From the NCBI RefSeq assembly GCF_000719555.1, contig NZ_JOGX01000057.1, positions 21,904 through 85,903 of the forward strand: a stretch of 64,000 nt of DNA. The letters run 5' to 3'. The translations under genes were made by a program, and so were the position numbers. Shown here one piece after another: positions 1-7,458 of the stretch. This stretch comes from Streptomyces sp. NRRL F-5727 (GTDB lineage: Bacteria > Actinomycetota > Actinomycetes > Streptomycetales > Streptomycetaceae). The notes beneath the pieces were generated by a model, which saw nothing but the letters and a program-made list of their open reading frames with translations, made no database searches and was not told the DNA's origin. Within the stretch, counting starts at the first letter, position 1. Each line of letters opens with the position of its first letter.

Positions 1-900
1 ATGCACTGGCAGATCCACAAGGACAGCCGGAACCACTACGCGGTCGCCGCCGAGCGCGGCGAGCGGCTGCCGGTCGCGATCGCCTTCGGCTGCCCGCCGG
101 CCGTCACGTACGCCTCCACCGCCCCGCTCCCCGGCGACATCGACGAGTACCTCTTCGCCGGCTTCGTGCAGGGCAAGCGGATCGAGATGGTCGACTGCAA
201 GACGGTCCCGCTCCAGGTCCCGGCGCAGGCCGAGGTCGTGATCGAGGGCTGGCTGGAGCCGGGCGAGATGCTGCCGGAGGGCCCCTTCGGCGACCACACC
301 GGCTTCTACACCCCGCAGGAACCGTTCCCCGCGCTGAAGATCGACTGCGTCACCATGCGGAAGCGCCCGCTGCTCCAGTCGATCGTGGTCGGCCGGCCGC
401 CGACCGAGGACGGGCCGCTGGGGCGGGCGACGGAGCGCTTCTTCCTGCCGCTCCTCAAGATCATCGTGCCGGACATCGTCGACTACCACCTGCCGGAGTC
501 GGGCGGCTTCCACAACTGCGCGATCGTCTCGATCGACAAGAAGTACCCGAAGCACGCGCAGAAGGTCATGCACGCCATCTGGGGCGCCCACATGATGTCG
601 CTGACCAAGCTGATCATCGTGGTCGACAAGGACTGCGACGTCCACGATCTGCACGAGGTCTCCTGGCGGGCGCTCGGGAACACGGACTACGCCCGTGACC
701 TGACCGTCGTCGAGGGGCCCGTCGACCACCTCGACCACGCCTCGTACCAGCAGTTCTGGGGCGGCAAGGCGGGCATCGACGCCACGAAGAAGCTGCCGGA
801 GGAGGGCTACACCCGGGACGGCGGCTGGCCGGACATGGTGGAGTCGGACCCGGCGACGGCGGCCCTGGTGGACCGCCGCTGGAAGGAGTACGGACTGTGA
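1..900 (+). CDS. ubiD: UbiD-family menaquinone decarboxylase, 3' part only
   Basis: The window opens inside this gene: 299 codons are present and UbiD proteins usually have about 480 residues, so the true start lies to the left and the Met at position 1 need not be the start. The fragment keeps the UbiD core, including the E-G-P-F-G-D-H-T-G stretch that carries a catalytic Glu, followed by R-K-R-P-L-L-Q-S-I-V-V-G. UbiD enzymes use prenylated FMN to decarboxylate aromatic acids. With mqnP and ubiX directly downstream the likely substrate is 1,4-dihydroxy-6-naphthoate or its prenylated form in the futalosine menaquinone pathway. The stop overlaps the mqnP GTG by 4 bp, so translation is probably coupled. 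Family call firm; exact step inferred from neighbours. Confidence 0.9.
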   Translation: MHWQIHKDSRNHYAVAAERGERLPVAIAFGCPPAVTYASTAPLPGDIDEYLFAGFVQGKRIEMVDCKTVPLQVPAQAEVVIEGWLEPGEMLPEGPFGDHTGFYTPQEPFPALKIDCVTMRKRPLLQSIVVGRPPTEDGPLGRATERFFLPLLKIIVPDIVDYHLPESGGFHNCAIVSIDKKYPKHAQKVMHAIWGAHMMSLTKLIIVVDKDCDVHDLHEVSWRALGNTDYARDLTVVEGPVDHLDHASYQQFWGGKAGIDATKKLPEEGYTRDGGWPDMVESDPATAALVDRRWKEYGL

Positions 901-1799
901 CCACGGCCGCGGTCCCTGGCGCGCAGCCGGGGCGTACGAAGGCGTTCCTCAGGCTCGTGATGATCGAGCACTCCGTCTTCGCGCTGCCCTTCGCCTACAT
1001 CGCCTCGCTCACCGCGATGTTCCAGCTGGACCGGAGGATCGACTGGTGGACGCTCTTCCTCGTCACCGTCTGCATGGTCGGCCTGCGGACCTTCGCGATG
1101 GCCTGCAACCGGATCATCGACCGCGAGATCGACGCGCGTAATCCCCGGACGGCGGGCCGCGAGCTGGTCACCGGCGCGGTGTCGGTGCGGTCCGCGTGGA
1201 CCGGGGCCGGGATCGCGGTCGTCGTCTTCCTCGGCGCGGCGGCGCTGCTCAACCCGCTCTGCCTGGCGCTCGCGCCGCTGGCCGTCATCCCGATGGTCGT
1301 GTACCCGTACGGAAAGCGGTTCACGAACTTCCCGCACGCGATCCTGGGCCTCGCCCAGGCGATCGGCCCGATCGGCGCCTGGCTGGCGGTGACGGGCGCG
1401 TGGTCCTGGGACGCGGTCATCCTGGGCCTCGCCGTCGGCATCTGGATCGGCGGCTTCGACCTGATCTTCGCCTGCCAGGACGTGCAGGCGGACCGGGCGC
1501 AGGGCGTGATGTCGGTACCGGCCCGCTTCGGCATCCCGGCGGCGCTGTGGGGCGCCCGCGCGTCCGCGGTCGTCACCACCGGCCTGCTGGTCTGGTACGC
1601 GCTGGCCACCGACGCCGGCCTGTTCTTCTGGATCGGCCTGGTGATCGTGGTGGCGGCCTTCTGCTACGAGCACTCGATCGTGAAGCCGCACGACCTGTCG
1701 AGGCTGAACAGGGCCTTCTTCACGACGAACGGTTTCATCGGCATCTCCCTCTTCGTCTGCGCCCTGCTCGACCTGCTGGTCCGCGGGCTCACCCTCTAG
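897..1799 (+). CDS. mqnP: Menaquinone biosynthesis prenyltransferase (UbiA family)
   Basis: A 300-residue polytopic membrane protein of the UbiA superfamily that attaches a polyprenyl chain to the naphthoate ring. Both Asp-rich Mg-diphosphate motifs are visible: N-R-I-I-D-R-E-I-D-A-R-N around residue 63 and D-V-Q-A-D-R-A-Q-G around residue 197. About eight hydrophobic segments follow the N-terminus. The GTG start is chosen because it overlaps the ubiD stop (GTGA). It lies between a UbiD and a UbiX gene, the arrangement seen for the late steps of the futalosine pathway in Streptomyces. The 10-base gap to ubiX suggests one transcript. Confidence 0.9.
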   Translation: MTTAAVPGAQPGRTKAFLRLVMIEHSVFALPFAYIASLTAMFQLDRRIDWWTLFLVTVCMVGLRTFAMACNRIIDREIDARNPRTAGRELVTGAVSVRSAWTGAGIAVVVFLGAAALLNPLCLALAPLAVIPMVVYPYGKRFTNFPHAILGLAQAIGPIGAWLAVTGAWSWDAVILGLAVGIWIGGFDLIFACQDVQADRAQGVMSVPARFGIPAALWGARASAVVTTGLLVWYALATDAGLFFWIGLVIVVAAFCYEHSIVKPHDLSRLNRAFFTTNGFIGISLFVCALLDLLVRGLTL

Positions 1800-1809
1800 G
1801 CTCGGCGCC

Positions 1810-2499
1810 ATGAACGACGGCAAGCGCACCCCGTGGGTCGTGGGGGTTTCCGGGGCGTCGGGGACGCCGTACGCCGCGTCCGTGCTGAGGGGGCTGCTCG
1901 CCGCGGGGGAGAGCGTCGACCTGGTGGTGTCGCGGGCCTCGCGGCTGACGCTGCTCGACGAGACGGGGATCGGTTTCCGGGACGCGCACTGGCGCGAGGA
2001 CCTGGCGGCCTGGCTGGCGCGGGGCGCGGACGGGAAGCCGGACGCCTTCGACGTGCCGGTGGAGTCGCTGGGCGGCGTGCGGTACTGGGCGGCCGGCGAC
2101 CTGGCGGCGGGGCCGTCCTCGGGGTCGTACCCGGCGAAGGGGATGCTGATCGTGCCGGCCTCGACCGCCGCGGTGGCGGGAGTGGCACTCGGTCTGTCGA
2201 AGGACCTGCTGCAGCGGGTGGCGAGCGTGACGCTCAAGGAGCGGCGTCCGCTGGTCGTCGTGGTGCGGGAGACCCCGCTGAGCGGGCAGACGCTGAAGCA
2301 GATGGTGGCGCTGGACGAGGCGGGCGCCGTGGTGCTGCCCGCCTCTCCGGCGTTCTACGCGGGGGCGACGCACATCCAGGATCTGGTGGACTTCGTCGCG
2401 GGGCGGGTGCTCGACGCGGCAGGGGTGCCGCACGAGCTGTACCGCCGGTGGCGGGGAGAACTCGGAGGAGGAGCTCCGGGGGTTCCCCGTGCCGGTTAG
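1810..2499 (+). CDS. ubiX: UbiX-family flavin prenyltransferase
   Basis: A 229-residue flavoprotein that makes prenylated FMN, the cofactor used by the UbiD partner two genes upstream. The N-terminal V-V-G-V-S-G-A-S-G-T-P-Y-A segment is the FMN-binding start typical of UbiX, and the P-A-S-T-A-A-V-A-G-V-A-L-G segment is the family core. ATG follows mqnP by 10 bases. The length is slightly above the usual ~200 because of a Gly/Arg-rich C-terminal tail. Its stop codon overlaps that of the small opposite-strand gene at 2496-2621. Family call is firm. Confidence 0.9.
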   Translation: MNDGKRTPWVVGVSGASGTPYAASVLRGLLAAGESVDLVVSRASRLTLLDETGIGFRDAHWREDLAAWLARGADGKPDAFDVPVESLGGVRYWAAGDLAAGPSSGSYPAKGMLIVPASTAAVAGVALGLSKDLLQRVASVTLKERRPLVVVVRETPLSGQTLKQMVALDEAGAVVLPASPAFYAGATHIQDLVDFVAGRVLDAAGVPHELYRRWRGELGGGAPGVPRAG

Positions 2500-2621
2500 C
2501 GCTTCTTCGCGGCCTTCTTCGGGGCCCGCTTCGAGGCGGAGGCGGTCTGGTGGGCACGCGAGCGGTTGGCCAGGTCCTGCAGCTCGCGCATTCGGGCGTA
2601 GGCCATCTCGATCGTGTACAC
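2496..2621 (-). CDS. Small basic protein, 41 aa, unknown
   Basis: A short gene on the opposite strand. The start is GTG at 2621 because AGGAG lies 10 bases upstream; a longer reading from 2687 has no ribosome binding site. The protein has a helical N-terminal half (M-A-Y-A-R-M-R-E-L-Q-D-L-A-N-R-S) and a lysine/alanine-rich tail ending K-K-A-A-K-K-R, like nucleic-acid-binding tails. The stop overlaps the ubiX stop by two bases. It is transcribed divergently from the Lrp gene at 2746 and may share its promoter region. Function not recognised. Confidence 0.6.
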   Translation of the reverse strand: MYTIEMAYARMRELQDLANRSRAHQTASASKRAPKKAAKKR

Positions 2622-2745
2622 GGTGTTTTCACTCCTGAAAGATCGTCTTTGATCTGCTGAAAGATTCGCAGGGTGACGGCCCTGCATGCCTTAGATTCTA
2701 CACCTAAACTTGCGGTATCGCTGGACAATGGAAGGTCGTATACCT

Positions 2746-3201
2746 ATGGACGCCGTGGACAGGCAGCTCATCCAGGCCCTGCGCGAGAACGGACGCGCCT
2801 CGTACGCCGAGCTGGGACGGCTCGTCGGGCTCTCCGGCCCCTCCGTCACCGACCGCATCAACCGTCTGGAGGCGGCCGGGGTCATCACCGGCTACCGCGC
2901 CACCGTCGACGCCGCCTCGCTCGGCCTCGGCGTCACCGCCCTCATCGGCATCTCCCTCTCCGACGCCGCCGACCACGAGGACGTGGCCCGCCGGCTGAAG
3001 GACCTCGCCGAGATCGAGGACTGCTGGTTCATCGCCGGCGACGACTCCTTCATGCTCAAGGTCCGCGCCAACGACGTCGACGGACTGGAGAAGACCATCC
3101 GCCGGCTCAGCGGCACCAAGGGCGTGTCGAGGACCCGCACGACGATCGTGCTCTCCACGAAGTGGGAGAACCGGGTCGGGGACCTGCCCGAGGAGGGCTG
3201 A
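2746..3201 (+). CDS. Lrp/AsnC-family transcriptional regulator
   Basis: 151 residues from the chosen ATG, which has GGAAGG about 10 bases upstream; the earlier ATG at 2728 is possible. An N-terminal winged helix-turn-helix (D-R-Q-L-I-Q-A-L-R-E-N-G-R-A-S-Y-A-E-L) is followed by the RAM ligand-binding domain ending ...R-T-R-T-T-I-V-L-S. Lrp proteins sense amino acids or related metabolites and act as dimers or octamers. It sits between ubiX and mqnE, so it may regulate menaquinone genes, but this is only inferred. The AT-richer region 2685-2720 just upstream looks like the promoter. Confidence 0.88.
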   Translation: MDAVDRQLIQALRENGRASYAELGRLVGLSGPSVTDRINRLEAAGVITGYRATVDAASLGLGVTALIGISLSDAADHEDVARRLKDLAEIEDCWFIAGDDSFMLKVRANDVDGLEKTIRRLSGTKGVSRTRTTIVLSTKWENRVGDLPEEG

Positions 3202-3251
3202 GAGTACGGTGGGTGAAGCCTGATTTCGTCGGACACATGGGAGGCGGCCGC

Positions 3252-4415
3252 ATGGACGCGGGGCTCAAGCGGGAGCTGGAGCAGAAGGTGCTCGCCGGTG
3301 AGCGGCTGAGCCGTGAGGACGGCATCGCCCTGTACGAGTCCGACGACCTCGCCTGGCTCGGCGGGCTGGCCCACGAGGTCAGGACCCGCAAGAACGGCGA
3401 CGTGGTCCACTTCAATGTCAACCGGCATCTGAACATGACCAACGTCTGCACGGCCTCCTGCGCCTACTGCTCCTTCCAGCGCAAGCCGGGCGAGAAGGAC
3501 GCGTACACCATGCGCATCGAGGAGGCCGTGCGCCTCGCGAAGGCGATGGAGAGCGAGAACCTCACCGAGCTGCACATCGTCAACGGGCTCCACCCCAACC
3601 TGCCCTGGCGGTACTACCCGCGCTCGCTCTCCGAGCTGAAGAAGGCGCTGCCGAACGTCTCCCTCAAGGCGTTCACCGCCACCGAGATCCACCACTTCGA
3701 GACCATCTCGGGGCTGTCCGCCTCCGACATCCTCGACGAGCTGATCGAGGCCGGTCTGGAGTCGCTGACCGGCGGCGGCGCCGAGATCTTCGACTGGGAG
3801 GTCCGGCAGCACATCGTGGACCACCGCACCCACTGGGAGGACTGGTCCCGGATCCACCGGCTCGCCCACGAGAAGGGCCTGAAGACCCCCTCGACGATGC
3901 TGTACGGGCACATCGAGGAGCCGCGCCACCGCGTCGACCACGTGCTGCGGCTGCGGGAGCTCCAGGACGAGACCGGCGGCTTCCAGGTCTTCATCCCGCT
4001 GCGCTACCAGCACGACTTCGTGGACATGCAGGACGGCAAGGTCCGCAACAAGCTCCAGGCGCGGACGACGATGGCGACCGGCGCGGAGGCGCTGAAGACC
4101 TTCGCGGTGTCGCGCCTGCTGTTCGACAACGTGCCGCACGTCAAGGTCTTCTGGGTCATGCACGGCGTGCAGACGGCCCAGCTGGCGCTCCAGCACGGCG
4201 CCGACGACATGGACGGCTCGGTGGTCGAGTACAAGATCACGCACGACGCCGACAACTACGGCACGCCGAACAAGCTCACCCGCGAGGACCTGCTGGAGCT
4301 GATCCGCGACGCGGGCTTCCGGCCGGTCGAGCGGAACACCCGGTACGAGATCATCCGCGAGTACCCGGGTCCGGACGCGGACCGGCGGGAGACGCCGCAG
4401 GCGATGCGCGTCTGA
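3252..4415 (+). CDS. mqnE: Aminofutalosine synthase MqnE (radical SAM)
   Basis: A 387-residue radical SAM enzyme that joins chorismate-derived 3-[(1-carboxyvinyl)oxy]benzoate to SAM to give 6-amino-6-deoxyfutalosine, the branch step of futalosine menaquinone synthesis. The cluster motif C-T-A-S-C-A-Y-C gives Cys 66, 70 and 73. The start is the ATG at 3252 with GGAGG 8 bases upstream; the ATG at 3237 is weaker. FbiC in this window contains homologous radical SAM halves, but MqnE has a single domain and lies with the other menaquinone genes. A strong terminator follows at 4436-4470. Confidence 0.93.
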   Translation: MDAGLKRELEQKVLAGERLSREDGIALYESDDLAWLGGLAHEVRTRKNGDVVHFNVNRHLNMTNVCTASCAYCSFQRKPGEKDAYTMRIEEAVRLAKAMESENLTELHIVNGLHPNLPWRYYPRSLSELKKALPNVSLKAFTATEIHHFETISGLSASDILDELIEAGLESLTGGGAEIFDWEVRQHIVDHRTHWEDWSRIHRLAHEKGLKTPSTMLYGHIEEPRHRVDHVLRLRELQDETGGFQVFIPLRYQHDFVDMQDGKVRNKLQARTTMATGAEALKTFAVSRLLFDNVPHVKVFWVMHGVQTAQLALQHGADDMDGSVVEYKITHDADNYGTPNKLTREDLLELIRDAGFRPVERNTRYEIIREYPGPDADRRETPQAMRV

Positions 4416-4435
4416 CGTCCCTTCACGCGGCACGC

Positions 4436-4470
4436 AAGAGGCCCGGCGGGTGATCCCCGCCGGGCCTCTT
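4436..4470 (+). terminator. Rho-independent terminator after mqnE
   Basis: A 15-bp perfect GC-rich stem (arms 4436-4450 and 4456-4470) with a 5-base loop, followed by TTCC. It ends the mqnE transcript and could also end the converging araC-type gene. Confidence 0.9.
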
Positions 4471-4533
4471 TCCTCATGCGGTCTTCCTCATGCGGTGTTC
4501 CTCATGCGGTCATGCGGGTTTCCTCACGCGGTG
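4470..4533. repeat. 14-bp tandem repeat, TTCCTCATGCGGTB
   Basis: Three near-perfect 14-bp copies begin at 4470, 4484 and 4498, followed by a partial copy and a degenerate copy that runs into the stop codon of the regulator at 4524. It lies directly behind the mqnE terminator; probably slippage. Confidence 0.8.
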
Positions 4534-5390
4534 TGGTCGACCGGGATCCACAGCTCCGCCGCCGCCGTCTTCCAGTCGGCGGACGGGCGGACGGAGAGGA
4601 TCTCCGGGCCGGGGCGGCTCTCGTACGGGTTCGACGGGAACCACTCGGTGAAGACGTCCCGCCACAGGTACTGGAGCGCCTGCGGATAGGGGCCCTCGTT
4701 CTCGAAGACGGCCCAGGTGCCGGCGGGCACGTGGAGGGTCTCGTACTCCTCCGAGGGTGCCTCCGGGCCGGTGACCGCGCCGTACCAGTGGTCGAGCTCC
4801 GCGCCCTCCTCGCGGCTGTCGGTGAGGTGGACTACCGCCGAGACGAGCCCGGCCGGCCCGCCCGTCGACAGGGCGGCGAGTGCGTCCAGCCGCTCCTGGC
4901 CGAGGCCGCGGATCTGGGCGGCGATCGCCGGGTTCTCGCCCTCGTGGACGAGCGGGACCCGGGCCCTGCTGCCGGTGATCCCGAAGGCGTCCCGGGTCGT
5001 GACGCGGTACTTCATGCTGCTGTTCCCTTCGACGACGAGGCGGAAGGACATGCGCGGCTGGGCGGTGAGCACGGCGCCGGTGCGGCGGGCCTCGCCGGGG
5101 CCGATGCCGTGGACGGCGCGGAACGCGCGGGCGAACGCCTCGCCGGAGCCGTAGCCGTACCGCACGGCGATCTCCAGGAGCGTCCGCTCCCCGGCGAGCA
5201 CCTCGGCGCCGGCGACGGTGAGCCGCCGGCGGCGCACGTACTCCGACAGCGGCATCCCGGCCAGGGCCGAGAAGAGCCGCCGGAAGTGGTACTCCGACGT
5301 CGTCGCGATCCGGGCCAGCTCGGCCGGGTCGAGGTCGCCGTCGAGGCGCGCCTCGATGTGGTCGAGGGCACGGTTCAGTCCGTCCAGCAC
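4524..5390 (-). CDS. AraC-type regulator with GyrI-like effector domain
   Basis: 288 residues. Residues 1-105 form two AraC helix-turn-helix motifs (A-R-I-A-T-T-S-E-Y-H-F-R-R-L-F and I-A-V-R-Y-G-Y-G-S-G-E-A-F-A-R-A-F). Residues ~125-288 form a GyrI/Rob-like small-molecule binding domain, ending W-I-P-V-D. Such proteins sense drugs or cationic compounds. The GTG start at 5390 has GAGGAAGGA upstream. It stands alone between convergent mqnE and the acetyltransferase gene. The ligand cannot be told from sequence. Confidence 0.87.
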   Translation of the reverse strand: MLDGLNRALDHIEARLDGDLDPAELARIATTSEYHFRRLFSALAGMPLSEYVRRRRLTVAGAEVLAGERTLLEIAVRYGYGSGEAFARAFRAVHGIGPGEARRTGAVLTAQPRMSFRLVVEGNSSMKYRVTTRDAFGITGSRARVPLVHEGENPAIAAQIRGLGQERLDALAALSTGGPAGLVSAVVHLTDSREEGAELDHWYGAVTGPEAPSEEYETLHVPAGTWAVFENEGPYPQALQYLWRDVFTEWFPSNPYESRPGPEILSVRPSADWKTAAAELWIPVDHTA

Positions 5391-5467
5391 GCCCGGTCCT
5401 TCCTCTTTCTGCGTTGTCCTCACCGTAGGAACGGGGCGCGGTCCGGCACCCGACAATCCGTGCCCGG

Positions 5468-6001
5468 TCAGGTCAGGGGCAGCAGCATGGTGATGTCGTC
5501 GCGGTCGTCGCCGGGGGCCACGCGGATGGCACCGGGGACGCGCCCGACCTCCTTGTAACCGGCCTTCGCGTAGAAGGCGTCGACGCCGGTGCCGCCGCGG
5601 ACGCCGAGCCGGATGGCCTCGATCGCCTCGAAGCCGGGGGCGGTACGGGCGGTGTGCTCGACGGCCGCCATCAGGTCGCGGCCGTACCCCTTGCCCTGGT
5701 GCTTGGGGTGGACCATCACCGTGTACAGCCACACCCAGTGGGTCATCAGGCGGTGGCTGTTGAAGGCGTAGAAGGCGGTGGCGGCGACCTCGCCGTCCGC
5801 GTCCCGGCCGACCAGGAGCCGGTGGGTGCCCTGGGTCATGTTCGCGAGGTGCTTGAGGAGGGCGGGGCGGACGTCGTCGTGGGTGACGGGCGGGACGAAG
5901 CCGACGGCCCCGCCGGCGTTGGTGACGTCGGCCCAGAGGGCGAGGATGCCGTCGGTGAGGGCCTGGTCGACGGCCGGATCGGCCTCAAAGGTAAGGGTCA
6001 T
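5468..6001 (-). CDS. GNAT-family N-acetyltransferase
   Basis: 177 residues with the GNAT acetyl-CoA loop H-P-K-H-Q-G-K-G-Y-G-R-D-L-M around residues 98-111 and the C-terminal F-Y-A-K-A-G-Y strand. Acceptor substrate unknown. The ATG at 6001 is the first plausible start. It is followed 77 bases later by the AraC-type regulator on the same strand, possibly one transcript. Confidence 0.85.
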   Translation of the reverse strand: MTLTFEADPAVDQALTDGILALWADVTNAGGAVGFVPPVTHDDVRPALLKHLANMTQGTHRLLVGRDADGEVAATAFYAFNSHRLMTHWVWLYTVMVHPKHQGKGYGRDLMAAVEHTARTAPGFEAIEAIRLGVRGGTGVDAFYAKAGYKEVGRVPGAIRVAPGDDRDDITMLLPLT

Positions 6002-6169
6002 AAGCGAAGAGTATCTATTACTCAGCCCCGCGCTCAAGACCTTTCGTCCCCGCCCGCCCCCTCTCCCGCCCCCGACCCCGCCTCCGGTGCGGCCCCCGCG
6101 CCGTGCTTCACTGGGGGACGCTCGTCCCGTAATGGGAAGGTTCGGAACCTCGGAACGAAAGAGTGGGTC

Positions 6170-6436
6170 ATGCTCCGCTACTCGCTGATGCGGCTCGGCA
6201 TCTTCGCCGGGTGCTTCCTCGCCCTGTGGGGCCTCGTCTACGTCGGCGCGCTGCCGCGCGGCCTCGGTGACTCCAACCTCCTGTGGGTCCTCCTCCTCTC
6301 CATCGTCGTCTCGGCCCCCCTGAGCTTCGTCCTGCTCCGCAAGCAGCGCGACTCCCTGAGCGCCGAGATCGTCGAGAAGGTCGACCGCGCCAAGGACCGC
6401 CTCCACGAGAACCGCACCCGCGAGGACGCGCTCTAG
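6170..6436 (+). CDS. DUF4229 small membrane protein
   Basis: 88 residues with two hydrophobic segments (residues ~5-28 and ~35-55) and a charged, helical C-terminus (K-V-D-R-A-K-D-R-L-H-E-N-R-T-R). This matches the actinobacterial DUF4229 pattern: two membrane helices and a cytoplasmic coil. The ATG at 6170 is the first in frame. It converges with the small gene at 6433, overlapping by 4 bases. Function unknown. Confidence 0.75.
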   Translation: MLRYSLMRLGIFAGCFLALWGLVYVGALPRGLGDSNLLWVLLLSIVVSAPLSFVLLRKQRDSLSAEIVEKVDRAKDRLHENRTREDAL

Positions 6437-6657
6437 ACGGACTGGCGGGGCCGCCCCCAGGCCGGTCTGATGTTGTCCGCCGCCGTCGTCCAGGTGGTGC
6501 CGGTGGCGGGCTGAATGTGGGCGATGCGGAGGAGTCGGCTGCCGTGCCGCTCGTGCACGACCGCCGTCAGTACGCCCTCGCCGCCGCTCGCGATGTCGCG
6601 CACCCTGCGGTGAAGGAAGGGGTGCCCGGCCTCCCTTTCATCGGCCGCGTCGTTCAC
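6433..6657 (-). CDS. Small unknown protein, second of an overlapping pair
   Basis: 74 residues from GTG 6657, which lies inside the preceding 53-residue ORF (20-base overlap, different frame), so translation is probably coupled; GGAAGAG precedes it. The middle reads V-L-T-A-V-V-H-E-R-H-G-S-R-L-L-R-I-A-H-I, compatible with a small beta-rich fold. The pair is expressed divergently from the GntR/UTRA genes across a large palindrome. A toxin-antitoxin-like role is possible, but I see no known toxin motif. Confidence 0.5.
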   Translation of the reverse strand: MNDAADEREAGHPFLHRRVRDIASGGEGVLTAVVHERHGSRLLRIAHIQPATGTTWTTAADNIRPAWGRPRQSV

Positions 6658-6799
6658 CGCTCGACTCTTCCCAGGCCTCGAACCACCGGTCCAGAAACTC
6701 TCGCCACCCGGCCTCGGAGCGTGCCCGGAGCGCCGGGCTCAGACCGGCGGGCGGGACCGGGACGCCTTGCTGCGCTTCATCAGGATCCGTCGTCTCCAT
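6638..6799 (-). CDS. Small acidic helical protein, first of an overlapping pair
   Basis: 53 codons from ATG 6799 to TGA 6638-6640. The protein is acidic, with a Pro-rich start and an amphipathic helix (G-W-R-E-F-L-D-R-W-F-E-A-W-E-E). The start is 7 bases from the palindrome centred on 6827. It overlaps the next ORF by 20 bases. No family recognised; helical proteins of this size are common as antitoxins or adaptors, but that is only a guess. Confidence 0.5.
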   Translation of the reverse strand: METTDPDEAQQGVPVPPAGLSPALRARSEAGWREFLDRWFEAWEESSGERRGR

Positions 6800-6805
6800 G
6801 ACCTA

Positions 6806-6848
6806 GACCTTAAGCGAAAGCGACTTTAAGTCGCAAGGGCTTAAGGTC
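6806..6848. promoter_or_regulatory. Nested palindromic operator between divergent genes
   Basis: Two inverted repeats share the same centre (6827). The inner is GCGACTT-T-AAGTCGC (6820-6834); the outer arms are GACCTTAAGC (6806-6815) and GCTTAAGGTC (6839-6848), all perfect. It lies between the small gene pair (start 6799) and the UTRA/GntR pair (start 6913), where an autoregulator would bind. The likely binder is the GntR protein encoded at 7458-8225. Confidence 0.75.
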
Positions 6849-6912
6849 GCCCCCGGTTCGGTTCGAGGCGAGGAAGTAGGGTCGCTGGCAACAGTGAGCG
6901 GGAGGTTGGAAC

Positions 6913-7458
6913 ATGTCGGGCGATGCGTGGATCAGTGAGACCGCGCCGTATCTGGCCCCGCGCGAGCCCGGCCAGGGTGACGCGTGGACCGACGAGGCCG
7001 CCCGGCGTGGGCGTCACGGTGGGCAGCGGCTCCTGTACGCGGGCGAGGTGGAGGCGCCCGACGCCGTCCGCGTCGCTCTGGGTCTGCCGGCGGGTGAGCG
7101 GGTGGTCGTCAGGCGGCGGCTGATCCTGCTGGACGACCGCCCTGTGGAGCTGGCCGACTCCTACTACCCCCTCTCCGTCGCCGACGGCACGCCCCTGGCG
7201 GAGCCGCGCAAGGTGCCCGGCGGAGCCGTCACTCTGCTCAAGGAGCTGGGGTACGTCGGTGCCGAAGTCGTCGAGGACGTGAGCGCGGGTCTGGCCACCG
7301 GCGGGGAGCGCGAGCATCTGGAGCTGCCCGAGGGGGGTGCCGTCCTCCGGCTGCTCCGCCTGACGCGGACCGCCGCGGGAGCGCCGATGGAGGCGTCCTT
7401 GATGGTCATGCCGGCCGGCAGGCACCTCACGTACCGGCTCGGGAAGCGGGACGCGTGA
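6913..7458 (+). CDS. UTRA-domain protein lacking a DNA-binding domain
   Basis: 181 residues that align along their length with the effector-binding (UTRA) half of the GntR protein encoded next door. Shared blocks include V-V-V-R-R-R-L-I-L-L-D-D versus A-V-L-R-R-Q-L-L-L-L-D-E, and S-Y-Y-P-L-S. There is no winged helix. It may be a ligand-sensing partner that forms heterodimers with the full-length regulator, or the product of a duplication that lost its reader head. Its stop overlaps the next ATG (TGATG), so the two are co-translated. Confidence 0.75.
   Translation: MSGDAWISETAPYLAPREPGQGDAWTDEAARRGRHGGQRLLYAGEVEAPDAVRVALGLPAGERVVVRRRLILLDDRPVELADSYYPLSVADGTPLAEPRKVPGGAVTLLKELGYVGAEVVEDVSAGLATGGEREHLELPEGGAVLRLLRLTRTAAGAPMEASLMVMPAGRHLTYRLGKRDA

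Noticed and set aside
807..2237. Long minus-strand open frame opposite mqnP and ubiX
   Set aside because: A mirror of high-GC coding on the other strand: Arg/Pro/Ala-rich, no domain, no ribosome site.
2892..4433. 513-codon minus-strand frame opposite mqnE
   Set aside because: Composition is Val/Arg/Asp-rich antisense of a firm radical SAM gene; no start signal.
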